Shown: positions 8,895 to 17,728 of the stretch, one piece after another | Position numbering within the stretch: the first letter of the stretch is position 1 | How the letters are laid out: every line of letters begins with the position of its first letter | DNA from: Hoeflea sp. | GTDB lineage: Bacteria > Pseudomonadota > Alphaproteobacteria > Rhizobiales > Rhizobiaceae | Assembly (NCBI GenBank): GCA_020637795.1 | Contig: JACKJT010000001.1 | Coordinates: forward strand, 1,612,001-1,676,000 | Direction of reading: 5' to 3' | Length of the DNA: 64,000 bases | Program-made: the position numbers and the translations under genes | The notes under the pieces: model-generated | What the model saw: the letters and a program-made list of their open reading frames with translations, nothing else | What the model was told of the DNA's origin: nothing | Databases searched by the model: none

Positions 8895-9653
8895 ATGGAT
8901 AGCTCACACCTCAATCCCGACGAAGTCGCGCGGTACGCCCGGCACATCGTGCTTGCCGAGATCGGCGGGGCCGGCCAGCAGCGGCTGAAAGCGGCGCGGG
9001 TGCTGGTGATCGGCGCGGGCGGGCTGGGCTCGCCGGTGCTGAGCTATCTGGCCGCCGCCGGCGTCGGGCTATTGGGCGTGATCGACGACGACACCGTCTC
9101 GCTGTCCAACCTGCAACGGCAGATCCTGCACGACACCGCAAATGTCGGCATGGCCAAGACCGAAAGCGCCCAGCGGGCGCTCAAGCGTCTCAACCCGCAC
9201 ACAAGAGTGGTGACGCACGAGATGCGGCTCACCCCGGACAACGCGGTCGATGTCCTGACCGGTTACGACATGGTGGTGGACGGGTCGGACAATTTCGAAA
9301 CGCGCTATCTGCTGGCCGACACGTGCGAGGCGCTGAAGATTCCGCTGGTCACCGCCGCCGTCGGGCGTTTCGACGGCTCGGTAACGGTGCTGACGCCCTA
9401 CGAGACCAGGGCGGACGGCAAGCTCTGCCCGGGATACCGCGACCTGTTTCCCGAAGCTCCGCCAGCGGGGCTGGTTCCAAGCTGCGCCGAAGCCGGCGTC
9501 ATCGGCGCCCTGACCGGGGTGATCGGCACGCTTCAGGCGTTGGAAGTGATCAAGCTGATCACCGGCGCCGGCGAACCGCTGATCGGCCGGCTCCTGCTTT
9601 ACGACGGGCTGGCGGCGAGCTTCCAGACCATCCGCTACGGGCGGAAGGGCTGA
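8895..9653 (+). CDS. MoeB/ThiF/HesA family adenylyltransferase (E1-like)
   Basis: A 252-residue Rossmann-fold E1-like enzyme that would adenylate the C-terminal Gly-Gly of a ubiquitin-like sulfur carrier such as MoaD or ThiS. The ATP-binding loop is VIGAGGLGSPVLSYLAA, the Arg finger region is SLSNLQRQILH, and the adenylate Asp lies in VVDGSDNFETRY. The cysteine of the crossover loop is in LVPSCAEAGVIG. Unusually, the structural zinc CxxC pairs of E. coli MoeB are missing: only one Cys (178, in KLCPGYRDLF) is at the first site and the protein ends before the second. Whether it serves molybdopterin or thiamine synthesis cannot be told, so no symbol is given. Confidence 0.88.
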   Translation: MDSSHLNPDEVARYARHIVLAEIGGAGQQRLKAARVLVIGAGGLGSPVLSYLAAAGVGLLGVIDDDTVSLSNLQRQILHDTANVGMAKTESAQRALKRLNPHTRVVTHEMRLTPDNAVDVLTGYDMVVDGSDNFETRYLLADTCEALKIPLVTAAVGRFDGSVTVLTPYETRADGKLCPGYRDLFPEAPPAGLVPSCAEAGVIGALTGVIGTLQALEVIKLITGAGEPLIGRLLLYDGLAASFQTIRYGRKG

Positions 9654-9659
9654 CCTTCT

Positions 9660-10664
9660 TCAGTTCCGGATCGGCAGCACGCGGTCGGGCGGGCGGTGGC
9701 CGTCGAAGAAGGTGCGGATGTTGATGATCACCTTGTCGCCCATGTCGATGCGGCCCTCGATGGTGGCCGAGCCCATGTGCGGCAACAGCACCACCTTGCC
9801 CTCCGTGGCAAGCTTGACCAGCCGCTTGTCGACAGCGGGCTCATGCTCGAAGACGTCGAGGCCGGCGCCGGACAGGCGGCCGTCGCGCAGCGCCTTGATC
9901 AGCGCGTCCTCGTCGATGATGCCGCCGCGCGCCGTGTTGACTATGTAAGCGCCGGGTTTCATCAGTTCGAGCCGGCGCGCCGACAGGAGATGGAAGGTGG
10001 CGGGGGTCGAAGGGCAATTGACCGAGACGATGTCGACGCGCGCCAGCATCTGGTCGAGGCTGTCCCAATAGGTGGCCTCGAGCTGGTCTTCGGTGGCCGG
10101 ATCGACGCGGCGGCGGTTGTGGTAGTGGATCGACAGGCCGAAAGCCTTGGCGCGGCGGGCAACGGCAGTGCCGATGCGGCCCATGCCGATGATGCCGAGA
10201 CGCTTGCCGCCGATGCGATGACCGAGCATCCAGGTCGGCGACCAGCCCTTCCAGGCGCCGCCCGACCCGACGATGACATTGGCGCCCTCGGTCAGCCGCC
10301 GCGGCACGGCAAGCATCAGCGCCATGGTCATGTCGGCGGTGTCATCGGAGAGCACATTGGGGGTGTTGGTGACGGTGATGCCCTTCTTCTGCGCCGCCTC
10401 GACATCGATGTTGTCGACGCCATTGCCGAAATTGGCGATCAGCTTCATCTGCGGACCGGCCTGCTCGATCAGCGCCGCATCGATCCTGTCGGTGACGGTG
10501 GGCACGAGAACATCGGCCGAGCGCATGGCGGCAACCAGGTCGGGCTGGGTGCGCGGTTCGTCGTTGATGTTGAGCTCGGCATCGAAAAGCTCGCGCATAC
10601 GAGTTTCGACGGCGTCGGGCAGACGGCGGGTGATGTAGACCTTCGGTTTTTTCTTGTTCGGCAT
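9660..10664 (-). CDS. D-isomer-specific 2-hydroxyacid dehydrogenase
   Basis: A 334-residue NAD(P)-dependent dehydrogenase of the glyoxylate/hydroxypyruvate reductase type. The Rossmann motif is GIIGMGRIGTAVARR. The catalytic trio is visible as Arg in NTARGGIIDE, Glu in DVFEHEPAV and His in LLPHMGSAT. Substrate-side NFGNGVDNIDV matches the glycerate dehydrogenase subgroup (GyaR-like). The ATG at 10662-10664 is preferred over a TTG at 10700 because MPNKKKPKVYITRRLP is the usual family start. It converges on the moeB-like gene with a gap of 6 bases. Likely role: reduction of glyoxylate or hydroxypyruvate, but the substrate is an inference. Confidence 0.88.
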   Translation of the reverse strand: MPNKKKPKVYITRRLPDAVETRMRELFDAELNINDEPRTQPDLVAAMRSADVLVPTVTDRIDAALIEQAGPQMKLIANFGNGVDNIDVEAAQKKGITVTNTPNVLSDDTADMTMALMLAVPRRLTEGANVIVGSGGAWKGWSPTWMLGHRIGGKRLGIIGMGRIGTAVARRAKAFGLSIHYHNRRRVDPATEDQLEATYWDSLDQMLARVDIVSVNCPSTPATFHLLSARRLELMKPGAYIVNTARGGIIDEDALIKALRDGRLSGAGLDVFEHEPAVDKRLVKLATEGKVVLLPHMGSATIEGRIDMGDKVIINIRTFFDGHRPPDRVLPIRN

Positions 10665-10941
10665 CTTATTCAGGTCCGGCGTTGAGAGCTTTTTAACCAA
10701 ACTCGGCGACAGTGACGTATGCGTAACGCTTTTTCTATCAGACCCTCCGGCGATGACAATCCAAAGCGCCGGTATTGCTGTTTAAAAAGCGCTGCAAGCC
10801 CGCTCCCGGCACTCGTCGGCACTCGCCGCGCCTGATGCCGCCGGCCGCACAGCGTCCGGCCAGAGAGCCGGGAACCACGGGCTTGAAACAAGAACAGAGC
10901 GGCGCCGCCTGTCTGGCGCCCCAACCCAAAAGGTGTGAGTC

Positions 10942-11505
10942 ATGCGTCGCCTTTCCCTTTTTGCCGCAACCTGCCTGGCCCTGACCGGCCTGACCCTCAG
11001 TCCGATGCTCGGCGCCGGTCCGGATGCAGGGTTTGCCGCCCGGGCACAGGCTGCGGCCAAAGGCCCGAGCGGACTGCCCCTGCCCCGGTTCGTCAGCCTC
11101 AAGGCCAAGCGGGTCAACCTGCGAATCGGCCCGGGCCAGGATTATGCTGTGGCCTGGCTCTACACCAAGTCCGGCGTGCCGATGGAGGTGATCCAGGAAT
11201 ATGACAACTGGCGCCGGGTACGCGATGCCGAAGGCACCGAGGGCTGGGTCTACCAGTCGCTGCTTTCGGGCGAACGCACGGCGATGACCGCTCCCTGGAA
11301 GAAGGGCGAAGCCAAGGACGATTACATCAACATGCATCGCGAGGCGCGCACAAATGCCGATGTCGTCGCGCGGCTGGAGCCCGGCGTGGTGGTATCGGTC
11401 AAGGCGTGCGACGGCGACTGGTGCGAAGCCCAAGCCGACGGAACCAGCGGATGGGTGCAGCAGAGCGAGATCTGGGGCGCCTATCCCGGCGAAGCCTTCA
11501 AGTAG
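10942..11505 (+). CDS. Exported SH3-like domain protein
   Basis: A 187-residue protein with an N-terminal signal peptide (MRRLSLFAATCLALTGLTL, cleavage probably near ARAQA, residue 35) and two bacterial SH3-like repeats. The first is about residues 50-105 (KRVNLRIGPGQDYAVAWLY, then WRRVRDAEGTEGWVYQSLL). The second covers about 125-180 (INMHREARTNADVVARLEP, then GTSGWVQQSEIWG). Bacterial SH3 domains commonly bind cell-wall peptides in the periplasm; the exact role is unknown. It is divergent from the hydroxyacid dehydrogenase. An AAAGGTG ribosome-binding sequence lies shortly upstream. The upstream 277-base gap holds a tandem 9-base repeat (10807-10815 and 10817-10825) of unknown meaning. Confidence 0.82.
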   Translation: MRRLSLFAATCLALTGLTLSPMLGAGPDAGFAARAQAAAKGPSGLPLPRFVSLKAKRVNLRIGPGQDYAVAWLYTKSGVPMEVIQEYDNWRRVRDAEGTEGWVYQSLLSGERTAMTAPWKKGEAKDDYINMHREARTNADVVARLEPGVVVSVKACDGDWCEAQADGTSGWVQQSEIWGAYPGEAFK

Positions 11506-11546
11506 GATTGCCGCACCGGTTTCCGCGGAGCCCCGGGCGGAACACG

Positions 11547-11574
11547 ATTCAGGCGCAGTTGCCCGCGCCTGAAT
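11547..11574. terminator. Perfect inverted repeat between convergent genes
   Basis: A 10-bp perfect stem (11547-11556 with 11565-11574) with an 8-base loop lies between the SH3-domain gene and the end of ilvD, which converge. There is no clear T-run, so termination is likely by position but not proven by the sequence. Confidence 0.45.
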
Positions 11575-11648
11575 GCAAATCACACTCGATTTCGAGATCC
11601 ATCCCGCCGCCCGCGCAAGGCGCATGCGGCGGTCGCTCCGCGTCAGCC

Positions 11649-13481
11649 TCAGAGAATGCGCACGGCGCCCTTTGCTGCGCTGCTGGCCATCGAGGCATAG
11701 GCCTTGAGCGCGGTCGAGACCGCGCGCTTGCGCGGCTTTTCGGGCTGCCAGCCTTCCGCCTCGCGCCTGGCGCGGCGTTCGGCAAGCGTTGCCTCGTCAA
11801 CCGCCAGGTTGATGGAGCGGCCCGGGATGTCGATCTCGATCATGTCACCGGTTTCGACCAGGCCGATGGTGCCGCCTTCGGCGGCTTCCGGCGAGACGTG
11901 GCCGATCGACAGGCCGGAAGATCCGCCCGAAAAGCGGCCGTCGGTGACCAGCGCGCAGGCCTTGCCCAGTCCCTTGGATTTCAGATAGCTGGTCGGGTAG
12001 AGCATTTCCTGCATGCCGGGACCGCCGCGCGGTCCCTCATAACGGATCAGCACCACATCGCCCGGCTTGACCTTGCCGGTCAGGATGTCGGAGACGGCGT
12101 CATCCTGGCTTTCGAAGATCCGTGCGGGACCGGAGAACTTCAGGATCGATTCGTCGACGCCGGCGGTTTTGACGATGCAGCCGTCCTCAGCCAGATTGCC
12201 GAACAGCACAGCGAGGCCGCCGTCCTGCGAAAAGGCGTGCTCGGCGCTGCGGATGACGCCGCCGGTGCGGTCGAGATCGACGTTTGCATAGCGGCGGGAC
12301 TGCGAGAAGGCGGTCTGGGTGGGAACGCCGCCGGGCGCGGCACGGTAGAAATCGTGCACTTCCGGATCGTTGGACTGCATCACGTCCCATTTCCTGAGCG
12401 CGTCAGCCATGGTCTTTTCATGGATCGTGCCGACCGAGACATCGAGCAGTCCGGCGCGGCTTAGTTCGCCCAGGATCGCCATGATGCCGCCGGCGCGATG
12501 GACGTCTTCCATGTGCACGTCGCTCTTCGCCGGCGCGACCTTGCAGAGCACGGGAACCTTGCGCGACAGGCGGTCAATGTCGGCCATGGTGAAATCGACC
12601 TCGCCCTCGTGGGCGATGGCCAGGAGATGCAGCACCGTGTTGGTGGAGCCGCCCATGGCGATGTCCAGCGTCATGGCATTCTCGAAGGCCGCGAAGGTGG
12701 CGATCGAGCGCGGCAGAACGCTGGCGTCATCGCCGTCATAGTACTGCCAGGCGAGAGAGACGATGGTGCGGCCGGCCTGGCGGAACAGCCGCTCGCGGTC
12801 GGCATGGGTAGCGAGCGTCGAGCCGTTGCCCGGCAGCGCCAGGCCCATGGCCTCGGCAAGGCAGTTCATCGAATTGGCGGTGAACATGCCCGAGCAGGAG
12901 CCGCAGGTCGGGCAGGCCGAGCGTTCGATGGCGGCCACGTCGGAATCGCTGACATTGTCATCGGCGGCCGCGACCATGGCGTCGACCAGGTCGAGCGCCT
13001 TCTCCGTGCCGTCCTCGAGAATGACCTTGCCGGCCTCCATCGGTCCGCCGGAGACGAAGATCACCGGGATGTTGAGCCGCATCGCCGCCATCAGCATGCC
13101 GGGTGTGATCTTGTCGCAGTTGGAAATGCAGACCATGGCGTCGGCGCAGTGGGCGTTGACCATGTATTCGACGGAATCGGCGATCAGTTCGCGCGAAGGC
13201 AGCGAATAGAGCATGCCATCATGGCCCATGGCGATGCCGTCATCGACGGCGATGGTGTTGAATTCCTTGGCGACGCCGCCCGCCTTCTCGATCTCGCCGG
13301 CAACCAGCTGGCCAAGATCCTTGAGGTGGACATGGCCGGGCACGAACTGGGTGAAGGAATTGACCACGGCGATGATCGGCTTGCCGAAATCGCCGTCCCG
13401 CATGCCGGTTGCCCGCCAGAGGCCGCGGGCGCCTGCCATGTTGCGGCCATGGGTGGATGTTCTCGAACGATAGGGCGGCAT
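11649..13481 (-). CDS. ilvD: Dihydroxy-acid dehydratase
   Basis: A 610-residue Fe-S dehydratase that converts 2,3-dihydroxyisovalerate or 2,3-dihydroxymethylvalerate to the 2-keto acid in valine, leucine and isoleucine synthesis. It begins MPPYRSRTSTHGRNMAGARG. Cluster ligand cysteines occur in MVCISNCDKITPGM and ACPTCGSCSGMFTANSMNC. The C-terminal region TDGRFSGGSSGLSIGHVSPEA is diagnostic. Length is close to the E. coli enzyme. The ATG at 13481 is preceded by AGAGGA; an upstream ATG at 13508 would add nine poorly conserved residues. No leader-peptide attenuator was recognised in the 190 bases upstream. Confidence 0.96.
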   Translation of the reverse strand: MPPYRSRTSTHGRNMAGARGLWRATGMRDGDFGKPIIAVVNSFTQFVPGHVHLKDLGQLVAGEIEKAGGVAKEFNTIAVDDGIAMGHDGMLYSLPSRELIADSVEYMVNAHCADAMVCISNCDKITPGMLMAAMRLNIPVIFVSGGPMEAGKVILEDGTEKALDLVDAMVAAADDNVSDSDVAAIERSACPTCGSCSGMFTANSMNCLAEAMGLALPGNGSTLATHADRERLFRQAGRTIVSLAWQYYDGDDASVLPRSIATFAAFENAMTLDIAMGGSTNTVLHLLAIAHEGEVDFTMADIDRLSRKVPVLCKVAPAKSDVHMEDVHRAGGIMAILGELSRAGLLDVSVGTIHEKTMADALRKWDVMQSNDPEVHDFYRAAPGGVPTQTAFSQSRRYANVDLDRTGGVIRSAEHAFSQDGGLAVLFGNLAEDGCIVKTAGVDESILKFSGPARIFESQDDAVSDILTGKVKPGDVVLIRYEGPRGGPGMQEMLYPTSYLKSKGLGKACALVTDGRFSGGSSGLSIGHVSPEAAEGGTIGLVETGDMIEIDIPGRSINLAVDEATLAERRARREAEGWQPEKPRKRAVSTALKAYASMASSAAKGAVRIL

Positions 13482-13672
13482 GTGTTTTCCTCTTGGCTCC
13501 CGAAACAAATTCTCGCACGCGGCAGGGCACGCGCGGATACGTCGAGACCCTAGTAATCGGTAATCGGCGGTATTTCCAGAGCGGTCAGAGGATTAGACGG
13601 CCCGGTGCGCAGGCAGCGCATTCCATTGTCTTGAAATCGTGCACCATCGCACGCATTCGGCCGGGGCCGGCG

Positions 13673-14143
13673 TCAGCGCCTGGGGCGGACGCGGATGACC
13701 ACGTCGACATGGGTGATTTCCATGCCTTCGGGTGCATCGGGCAGATCAGTCACCGAAATGTTGCCGACCGGGATATCGAGCACGCTGTTGGAGCCTTCCA
13801 CCACGAAATGATGGTGATCGGAGACATTGGTGTCGAAATAGGTCTTGGCGGTTTCCAGCGACAGCACCCTGAGCAGGCCAGCCTCGGTGAACTGGTGCAG
13901 CGTGTTGTAGACGGTCGCCAGCGAACAGGGCACGCCGACGCCGACGGCCTCTTCGTGCAGTTCCTCGGCGGTCAGATGCCTGTCGCCCTTGGCAAACAGC
14001 AGGTCCGCCAGAGCGACGCGCTGACGGGTCGGGCGAAGCCCTGCTCCGCGCAGCCGCAAGGCCGAATCGCGGTCGGCTGATTTTGATCCGTGCGCACCTG
14101 GCATGTTCAACGGCGTCCGATCGATGGATTTCATTCGTTTCAT
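13673..14143 (-). CDS. irr: Iron response regulator Irr (Fur superfamily)
   Basis: A 156-residue Fur-family regulator. The winged helix reads LRPTRQRVALADLL, then VPCSLATVYNTLHQFTEAG. The triple histidine in NVSDHHHFVVEG is the conserved haem/metal-responsive segment of rhizobial Irr. The regulatory CP motif known from Bradyrhizobium Irr is not seen. Irr controls haem synthesis and iron storage genes and is degraded or released when haem is plentiful (established for the family). It is divergent from fabA, an arrangement I recall for Rhizobium and Agrobacterium. The start is uncertain: ATGs at 14143, 14134 and 14104 are in frame and none has a strong ribosome-binding site. Confidence 0.9.
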   Translation of the reverse strand: MKRMKSIDRTPLNMPGAHGSKSADRDSALRLRGAGLRPTRQRVALADLLFAKGDRHLTAEELHEEAVGVGVPCSLATVYNTLHQFTEAGLLRVLSLETAKTYFDTNVSDHHHFVVEGSNSVLDIPVGNISVTDLPDAPEGMEITHVDVVIRVRPRR

Positions 14144-14340
14144 ATATCTTTTGTGGGCATTGCTTTCAATAGACCGGCGAAATCCACTTTCCGCCGCCCC
14201 TGCCTCTTTCACTTGAAGGCCTCATCCGGTATTCGGGAGTGCCGTGCGGGTTGGTTTCGCCAAGGTGCGGGCTTGTGCTAGTTTGCACATCACTAATTTG
14301 AGCCGCGCGGAAAGACGGCGAACGAGGAGACGCTTTTTTC

Positions 14341-14856
14341 ATGGTCGACAGGCAATCGAGCTACACATACGAAGAGATCCTGACCTGTGCGGAAGGCGAG
14401 CTTTTCGGACCCGGAAACGCACAGCTGCCGCTGCCGCCGATGCTGATGGTGCACCGGATCACCGATATTTCGGAAACCGGCGGCGCCTTCGACAAGGGTT
14501 ACCTGCGCGCCGAATTCGACATCACCCCGGATCTCTGGTTCTTCCCCTGCCATTTCAAGGGCAACCCGGTGATGCCCGGCTGCCTCGGCCTTGACGGCAT
14601 GTGGCAGCTGACCGGCTTCTATCTCGGCTGGCTCGGCGAACAGGGCCGCGGCATGGCGCTGTCGACCGGCGAAGTCAAATTCAAGGGCATGGTGACTCCG
14701 ACTGTCAAGAAGCTCGAATACGGCATCGATTTCAAGCGGGTGATGCGCGGCCGGCTGGTGCTTGGCATCGCCGATGGATGGCTCAAGGCAGATGGCGAAA
14801 CGATCTACAATGCCACCGATCTGAAGGTCGGCCTTGCTAAGGACAAAACCGCCTGA
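14341..14856 (+). CDS. fabA: Beta-hydroxydecanoyl-ACP dehydratase/isomerase FabA
   Basis: A 171-residue hot-dog-fold enzyme that dehydrates 3-hydroxydecanoyl-ACP and isomerises the product to cis-3-decenoyl-ACP, the branch point for unsaturated fatty acids. The catalytic His is in PCHFKGNPVMPGCLGLDGMW, which also holds the catalytic Asp. Length is the usual 171-172. It is the first gene of fabA-fabB-fabI; fabB starts 67 bases later. A GAGGAG-like site lies shortly before the ATG. Confidence 0.96.
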   Translation: MVDRQSSYTYEEILTCAEGELFGPGNAQLPLPPMLMVHRITDISETGGAFDKGYLRAEFDITPDLWFFPCHFKGNPVMPGCLGLDGMWQLTGFYLGWLGEQGRGMALSTGEVKFKGMVTPTVKKLEYGIDFKRVMRGRLVLGIADGWLKADGETIYNATDLKVGLAKDKTA

Positions 14857-14923
14857 CACTCCCGCTCAAGGCGCGAACGAGGCGCCGGGAAATTTCAGGA
14901 CCCTCACCATGAAAGGGCAGGAC

Positions 14924-16147
14924 ATGAGACGAGTCGTCGTGACGGGCATGGGGATCGTATCCTCCATCGGCAACACCGCGAGCGAGGTGACCGAGTCGCT
15001 CCGCAACGCCAGATCGGGCATCAGCTTCAGCGAAGACTTCGCCGAGCATGGCTTCCGCAGCCAGGTCTGGGGCGCACCGACGCTGGACCCGACCGACATG
15101 GTCGACCGCCGCGCCATGCGCTTCCTGTCGCGCGGCGGTGCCTGGAACCACGTCGCCATGAAACAGGCGATCGAGGATGCCGGCCTTGAAGAGGGCGACA
15201 TCAGCAACGAGCGGACCGGGATTGTCATGGGGTCCGGCGGGCCGTCGACACGAACGCTGATCGACGCCGCCGACATCACCCGCAAGAACGGCAGCCCGAA
15301 GCGCATCGGCCCGTTCGCGGTGCCCAAGGCGATGTCCTCGACCGCATCGGCGACGCTTGCGACCTGGTTCAAGATCCACGGCGTCAACTACTCGATCTCG
15401 TCGGCCTGCTCGACCTCGGCGCATTGCATCGGCAACGCGGCGGAACTGATCCAGTGGGGCAAGCAGGACATGATGTTTGCCGGCGGGCACGAGGACCTCG
15501 ACTGGACCATGTCGAACCTGTTCGACGCCATGGGTGCGATGAGCTCGAAATACAATGAAACCTCGCCAACCACCGCGAGCCGCGCCTATGACGTGACGCG
15601 CGACGGCTTCGTCATTGCCGGTGGCGCGGGCGTGCTGGTTCTCGAAGAGCTCGAGCACGCCAAGGCGCGCGGCGCCAAGATCTATGCCGAGCTGACCGGT
15701 TACGGCGCGACGTCGGACGGCTACGACATGGTGGCGCCGTCGGGCGAAGGCGCCGTGCGCTGCATGCGCCAGGCGCTTTCGACGGTGAAGGGCCGGGTCG
15801 ATTACATCAACACCCACGGCACCTCGACGCCGGTGGGCGACAGCAAGGAAATCGGCGCGATCCGCGAAGTCTTCGGCAGCGACATGCCGCATGTGCAGTC
15901 GACCAAGTCGCTGACCGGGCACTCGCTCGGCGCCACCGGCGTGCAGGAGGCGATCTACTCGCTGCTGATGATGAAGGAGAACTTCATCGGCGAGAGCGCC
16001 CACATCACCGAGCTTGACCCTGAGTTCGACGGCGTGCCGATCGTGCGGAGCCGCATCGACAACGCCAAAATCGACATGGTTCTGTCGAACTCGTTCGGCT
16101 TTGGTGGCACTAACGCGACGCTCGTCTTCCAGCGTCACAACGGGTGA
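14924..16147 (+). CDS. fabB: 3-oxoacyl-ACP synthase I FabB
   Basis: A 407-residue condensing enzyme (KAS I) that elongates cis-unsaturated acyl-ACPs. The Cys-His-His triad is visible: Cys in ISSACSTSAHCIG, His in NTHGTSTPVGD and His in KSLTGHSLGATG. The start MRRVVVTGMGIVSSIG at 14924 is preceded by AAAGGGCAGGA and matches the family; an ATG at 14909 would add five residues. Its stop codon overlaps the fabI start, so translation of the two is coupled. Confidence 0.95.
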   Translation: MRRVVVTGMGIVSSIGNTASEVTESLRNARSGISFSEDFAEHGFRSQVWGAPTLDPTDMVDRRAMRFLSRGGAWNHVAMKQAIEDAGLEEGDISNERTGIVMGSGGPSTRTLIDAADITRKNGSPKRIGPFAVPKAMSSTASATLATWFKIHGVNYSISSACSTSAHCIGNAAELIQWGKQDMMFAGGHEDLDWTMSNLFDAMGAMSSKYNETSPTTASRAYDVTRDGFVIAGGAGVLVLEELEHAKARGAKIYAELTGYGATSDGYDMVAPSGEGAVRCMRQALSTVKGRVDYINTHGTSTPVGDSKEIGAIREVFGSDMPHVQSTKSLTGHSLGATGVQEAIYSLLMMKENFIGESAHITELDPEFDGVPIVRSRIDNAKIDMVLSNSFGFGGTNATLVFQRHNG

Positions 16148-16968
16148 TGGGCATGGACGGGATCATGAAGGGCAAGCGCGGCCTGATTATGGGCGTGCTC
16201 AACAACCACTCGATCGCCTGGGGCATCGCCCAGCAGCTGGCGCAAGCGGACGCCGAGCTGGCGTTCACCTACCAGGCGGAAGCCTTCGAGAAGCGGGTCA
16301 GGCCGCTCGCCGAAAGCGTCGGTTCGAAACTGCTGCTGCAGTGCGATGTCGAGGACATCTCGACCGTCGACGCGGTGTTCGACAGGCTCAAGGCCGAATG
16401 GGGCACGATCGATTTCGTCGTGCACGCCATCGGGTTTTCCGACAAGTCGGAGCTGAAAGGCCGCTATGCCGACGTGACCACGCGCGAGAATTTCTCCCGC
16501 ACCATGGTGATCTCGGCCTACTCGTTCACGGAAGTTGCGCAGCGCGCAGCCCCGCTGATGAGCGAGGGCGGCTCGATCCTGACGCTGACCTATGGCGGCT
16601 CGATGCGGGTGATGCCGAACTACAACGTGATGGGCGTGGCCAAGGCGGCGCTGGAAGCCATGGTTCGCTACCTCGCCGCCGATTACGGCCCGGACGGAAT
16701 CCGCGTCAACGCCATTTCGGCGGGCCCGGTGCGGACGCTGGCGGGCGCCGGCATCGGCGACGCGCGCGCCATGTTCAACTACCAGAAGAAGAACGCGCCG
16801 CTCAGACGCACCGTCGACATCACCGATGTCGGCAAGTCGGCGCTCTACCTGCTCTCGGACCTGTCGTCGGGCGTGACCGGCGAGATCCACTACGTGGATT
16901 CGGGCTTCAACATCACCTCGATGCCGATCATCGAGGAGTTGAAGCGGACCGATACCGAACACGGCTGA
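16147..16968 (+). CDS. fabI: Enoyl-ACP reductase FabI (NADH)
   Basis: A 273-residue short-chain dehydrogenase-like reductase for the last step of each fatty acid elongation cycle. The modified glycine loop is GVLNNHSIAWGIAQQLAQ. The active-site pair with the FabI spacing Tyr-x6-Lys is in PNYNVMGVAKAALEAM. The C-terminal SGVTGEIHYVDSGFNITSMP is typical. The ATG at 16147 shares its A with the fabB TGA stop. An ATG at 16153 (MDGIMKGKRGLIMG) is equally plausible as the true start. A strong bidirectional terminator follows. Confidence 0.95.
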   Translation: MGMDGIMKGKRGLIMGVLNNHSIAWGIAQQLAQADAELAFTYQAEAFEKRVRPLAESVGSKLLLQCDVEDISTVDAVFDRLKAEWGTIDFVVHAIGFSDKSELKGRYADVTTRENFSRTMVISAYSFTEVAQRAAPLMSEGGSILTLTYGGSMRVMPNYNVMGVAKAALEAMVRYLAADYGPDGIRVNAISAGPVRTLAGAGIGDARAMFNYQKKNAPLRRTVDITDVGKSALYLLSDLSSGVTGEIHYVDSGFNITSMPIIEELKRTDTEHG

Positions 16969-16986
16969 GGCGTCCCCGCCGGCCCG

Positions 16987-17026
16987 AAAAACAAGAGCCC
17001 CGGATCGGAAGATCCGGGGCTTTTTT
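16987..17026. terminator. Bidirectional intrinsic terminator between fabI and the flavoprotein gene
   Basis: A perfect 11-bp stem (16996-17006 with 17011-17021) and a GGAA tetraloop is followed on the plus strand by a T-run 17021-17026. On the other side an A-rich run (16987-16994) serves the minus-strand gene. It sits exactly between two convergent genes. Confidence 0.9.
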
Positions 17027-17043
17027 GTGCCCAGGCCAGATGC

Positions 17044-17631
17044 CTATTGCTCGAAGACCAGCGCGTGCGGATCGGCGCCGAGTTGCTTGAGGGCGTCGTT
17101 GACGCTCTCGATCATCGGATCGGGACCGCAGACATAGAAGTGCTGCGCGGTGTTGCCAACCAGCCGTTCAAGCATCGCCTTGTCGACGAGGCCGTGCTCG
17201 AAGCCGCTCTTGTCCTCTTCGCTGAGCACATGGATCGTTTCCAGACCCGGCATCGCGTCGAACTCGTCACGCAGGATGGCGATGAAGGGGGTGACGCCGG
17301 CGCCGCCGGCAATGAAGGTGCCCTTGCCCTTGTACTCGATCGTGCCCCAAGGCTCGCCGACGATGAAGCTGTCGCCGACCTTGAGCGTACCGATCTGCTC
17401 GGTTAGGCCATCATGCTCGGGGTAGATCTTGATGGTGAATTGCAGTTCGTCCCACCCCGGCAATGCGGTGAAGGTGAAGGGATTGCCGGCATCGCGCCAG
17501 CCATCGCGGTCGATCCCCACCTCGGCCGCCTGCCCCGGCGTGAACTCGAAGCCCTCGGGCTTTTCAAAGGTGAACTGGCGGACATCATGGGTAACGTCTT
17601 CGATTTTCGAGATGGCAAGCTTGTGAGCCAT
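17044..17631 (-). CDS. FAD-binding oxidoreductase, ferredoxin-reductase type
   Basis: A 195-residue stand-alone FNR-fold flavoprotein. The FAD-binding segment resembles RxYS as NPFTFTALPG. The NAD(P)-binding loop is FIAGGAGVTPFIAIL, and the C-terminal YVCGPDPMIESVNDAL contains the conserved CGP motif. There is no fused 2Fe-2S ferredoxin domain. The ATG at 17631 follows AGGAG. Its electron acceptor is unknown. It lies downstream of the autotransporter gene on the same strand, 97 bases away, but no functional link is evident. Confidence 0.8.
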   Translation of the reverse strand: MAHKLAISKIEDVTHDVRQFTFEKPEGFEFTPGQAAEVGIDRDGWRDAGNPFTFTALPGWDELQFTIKIYPEHDGLTEQIGTLKVGDSFIVGEPWGTIEYKGKGTFIAGGAGVTPFIAILRDEFDAMPGLETIHVLSEEDKSGFEHGLVDKAMLERLVGNTAQHFYVCGPDPMIESVNDALKQLGADPHALVFEQ

Positions 17632-17728
17632 GGAGTCTGCTCCTGTGTTGGTGTTACAGGGGCAATGCATCAAGGTGGGGGATGGTTCCGGACAAAGCGG
17701 AAGACTGGCCGAATGGCGGTAACCGGGT

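Noticed and set aside
11406..13553. Two long plus-strand open frames opposite ilvD
   Set aside because: They are shadows of dihydroxy-acid dehydratase.
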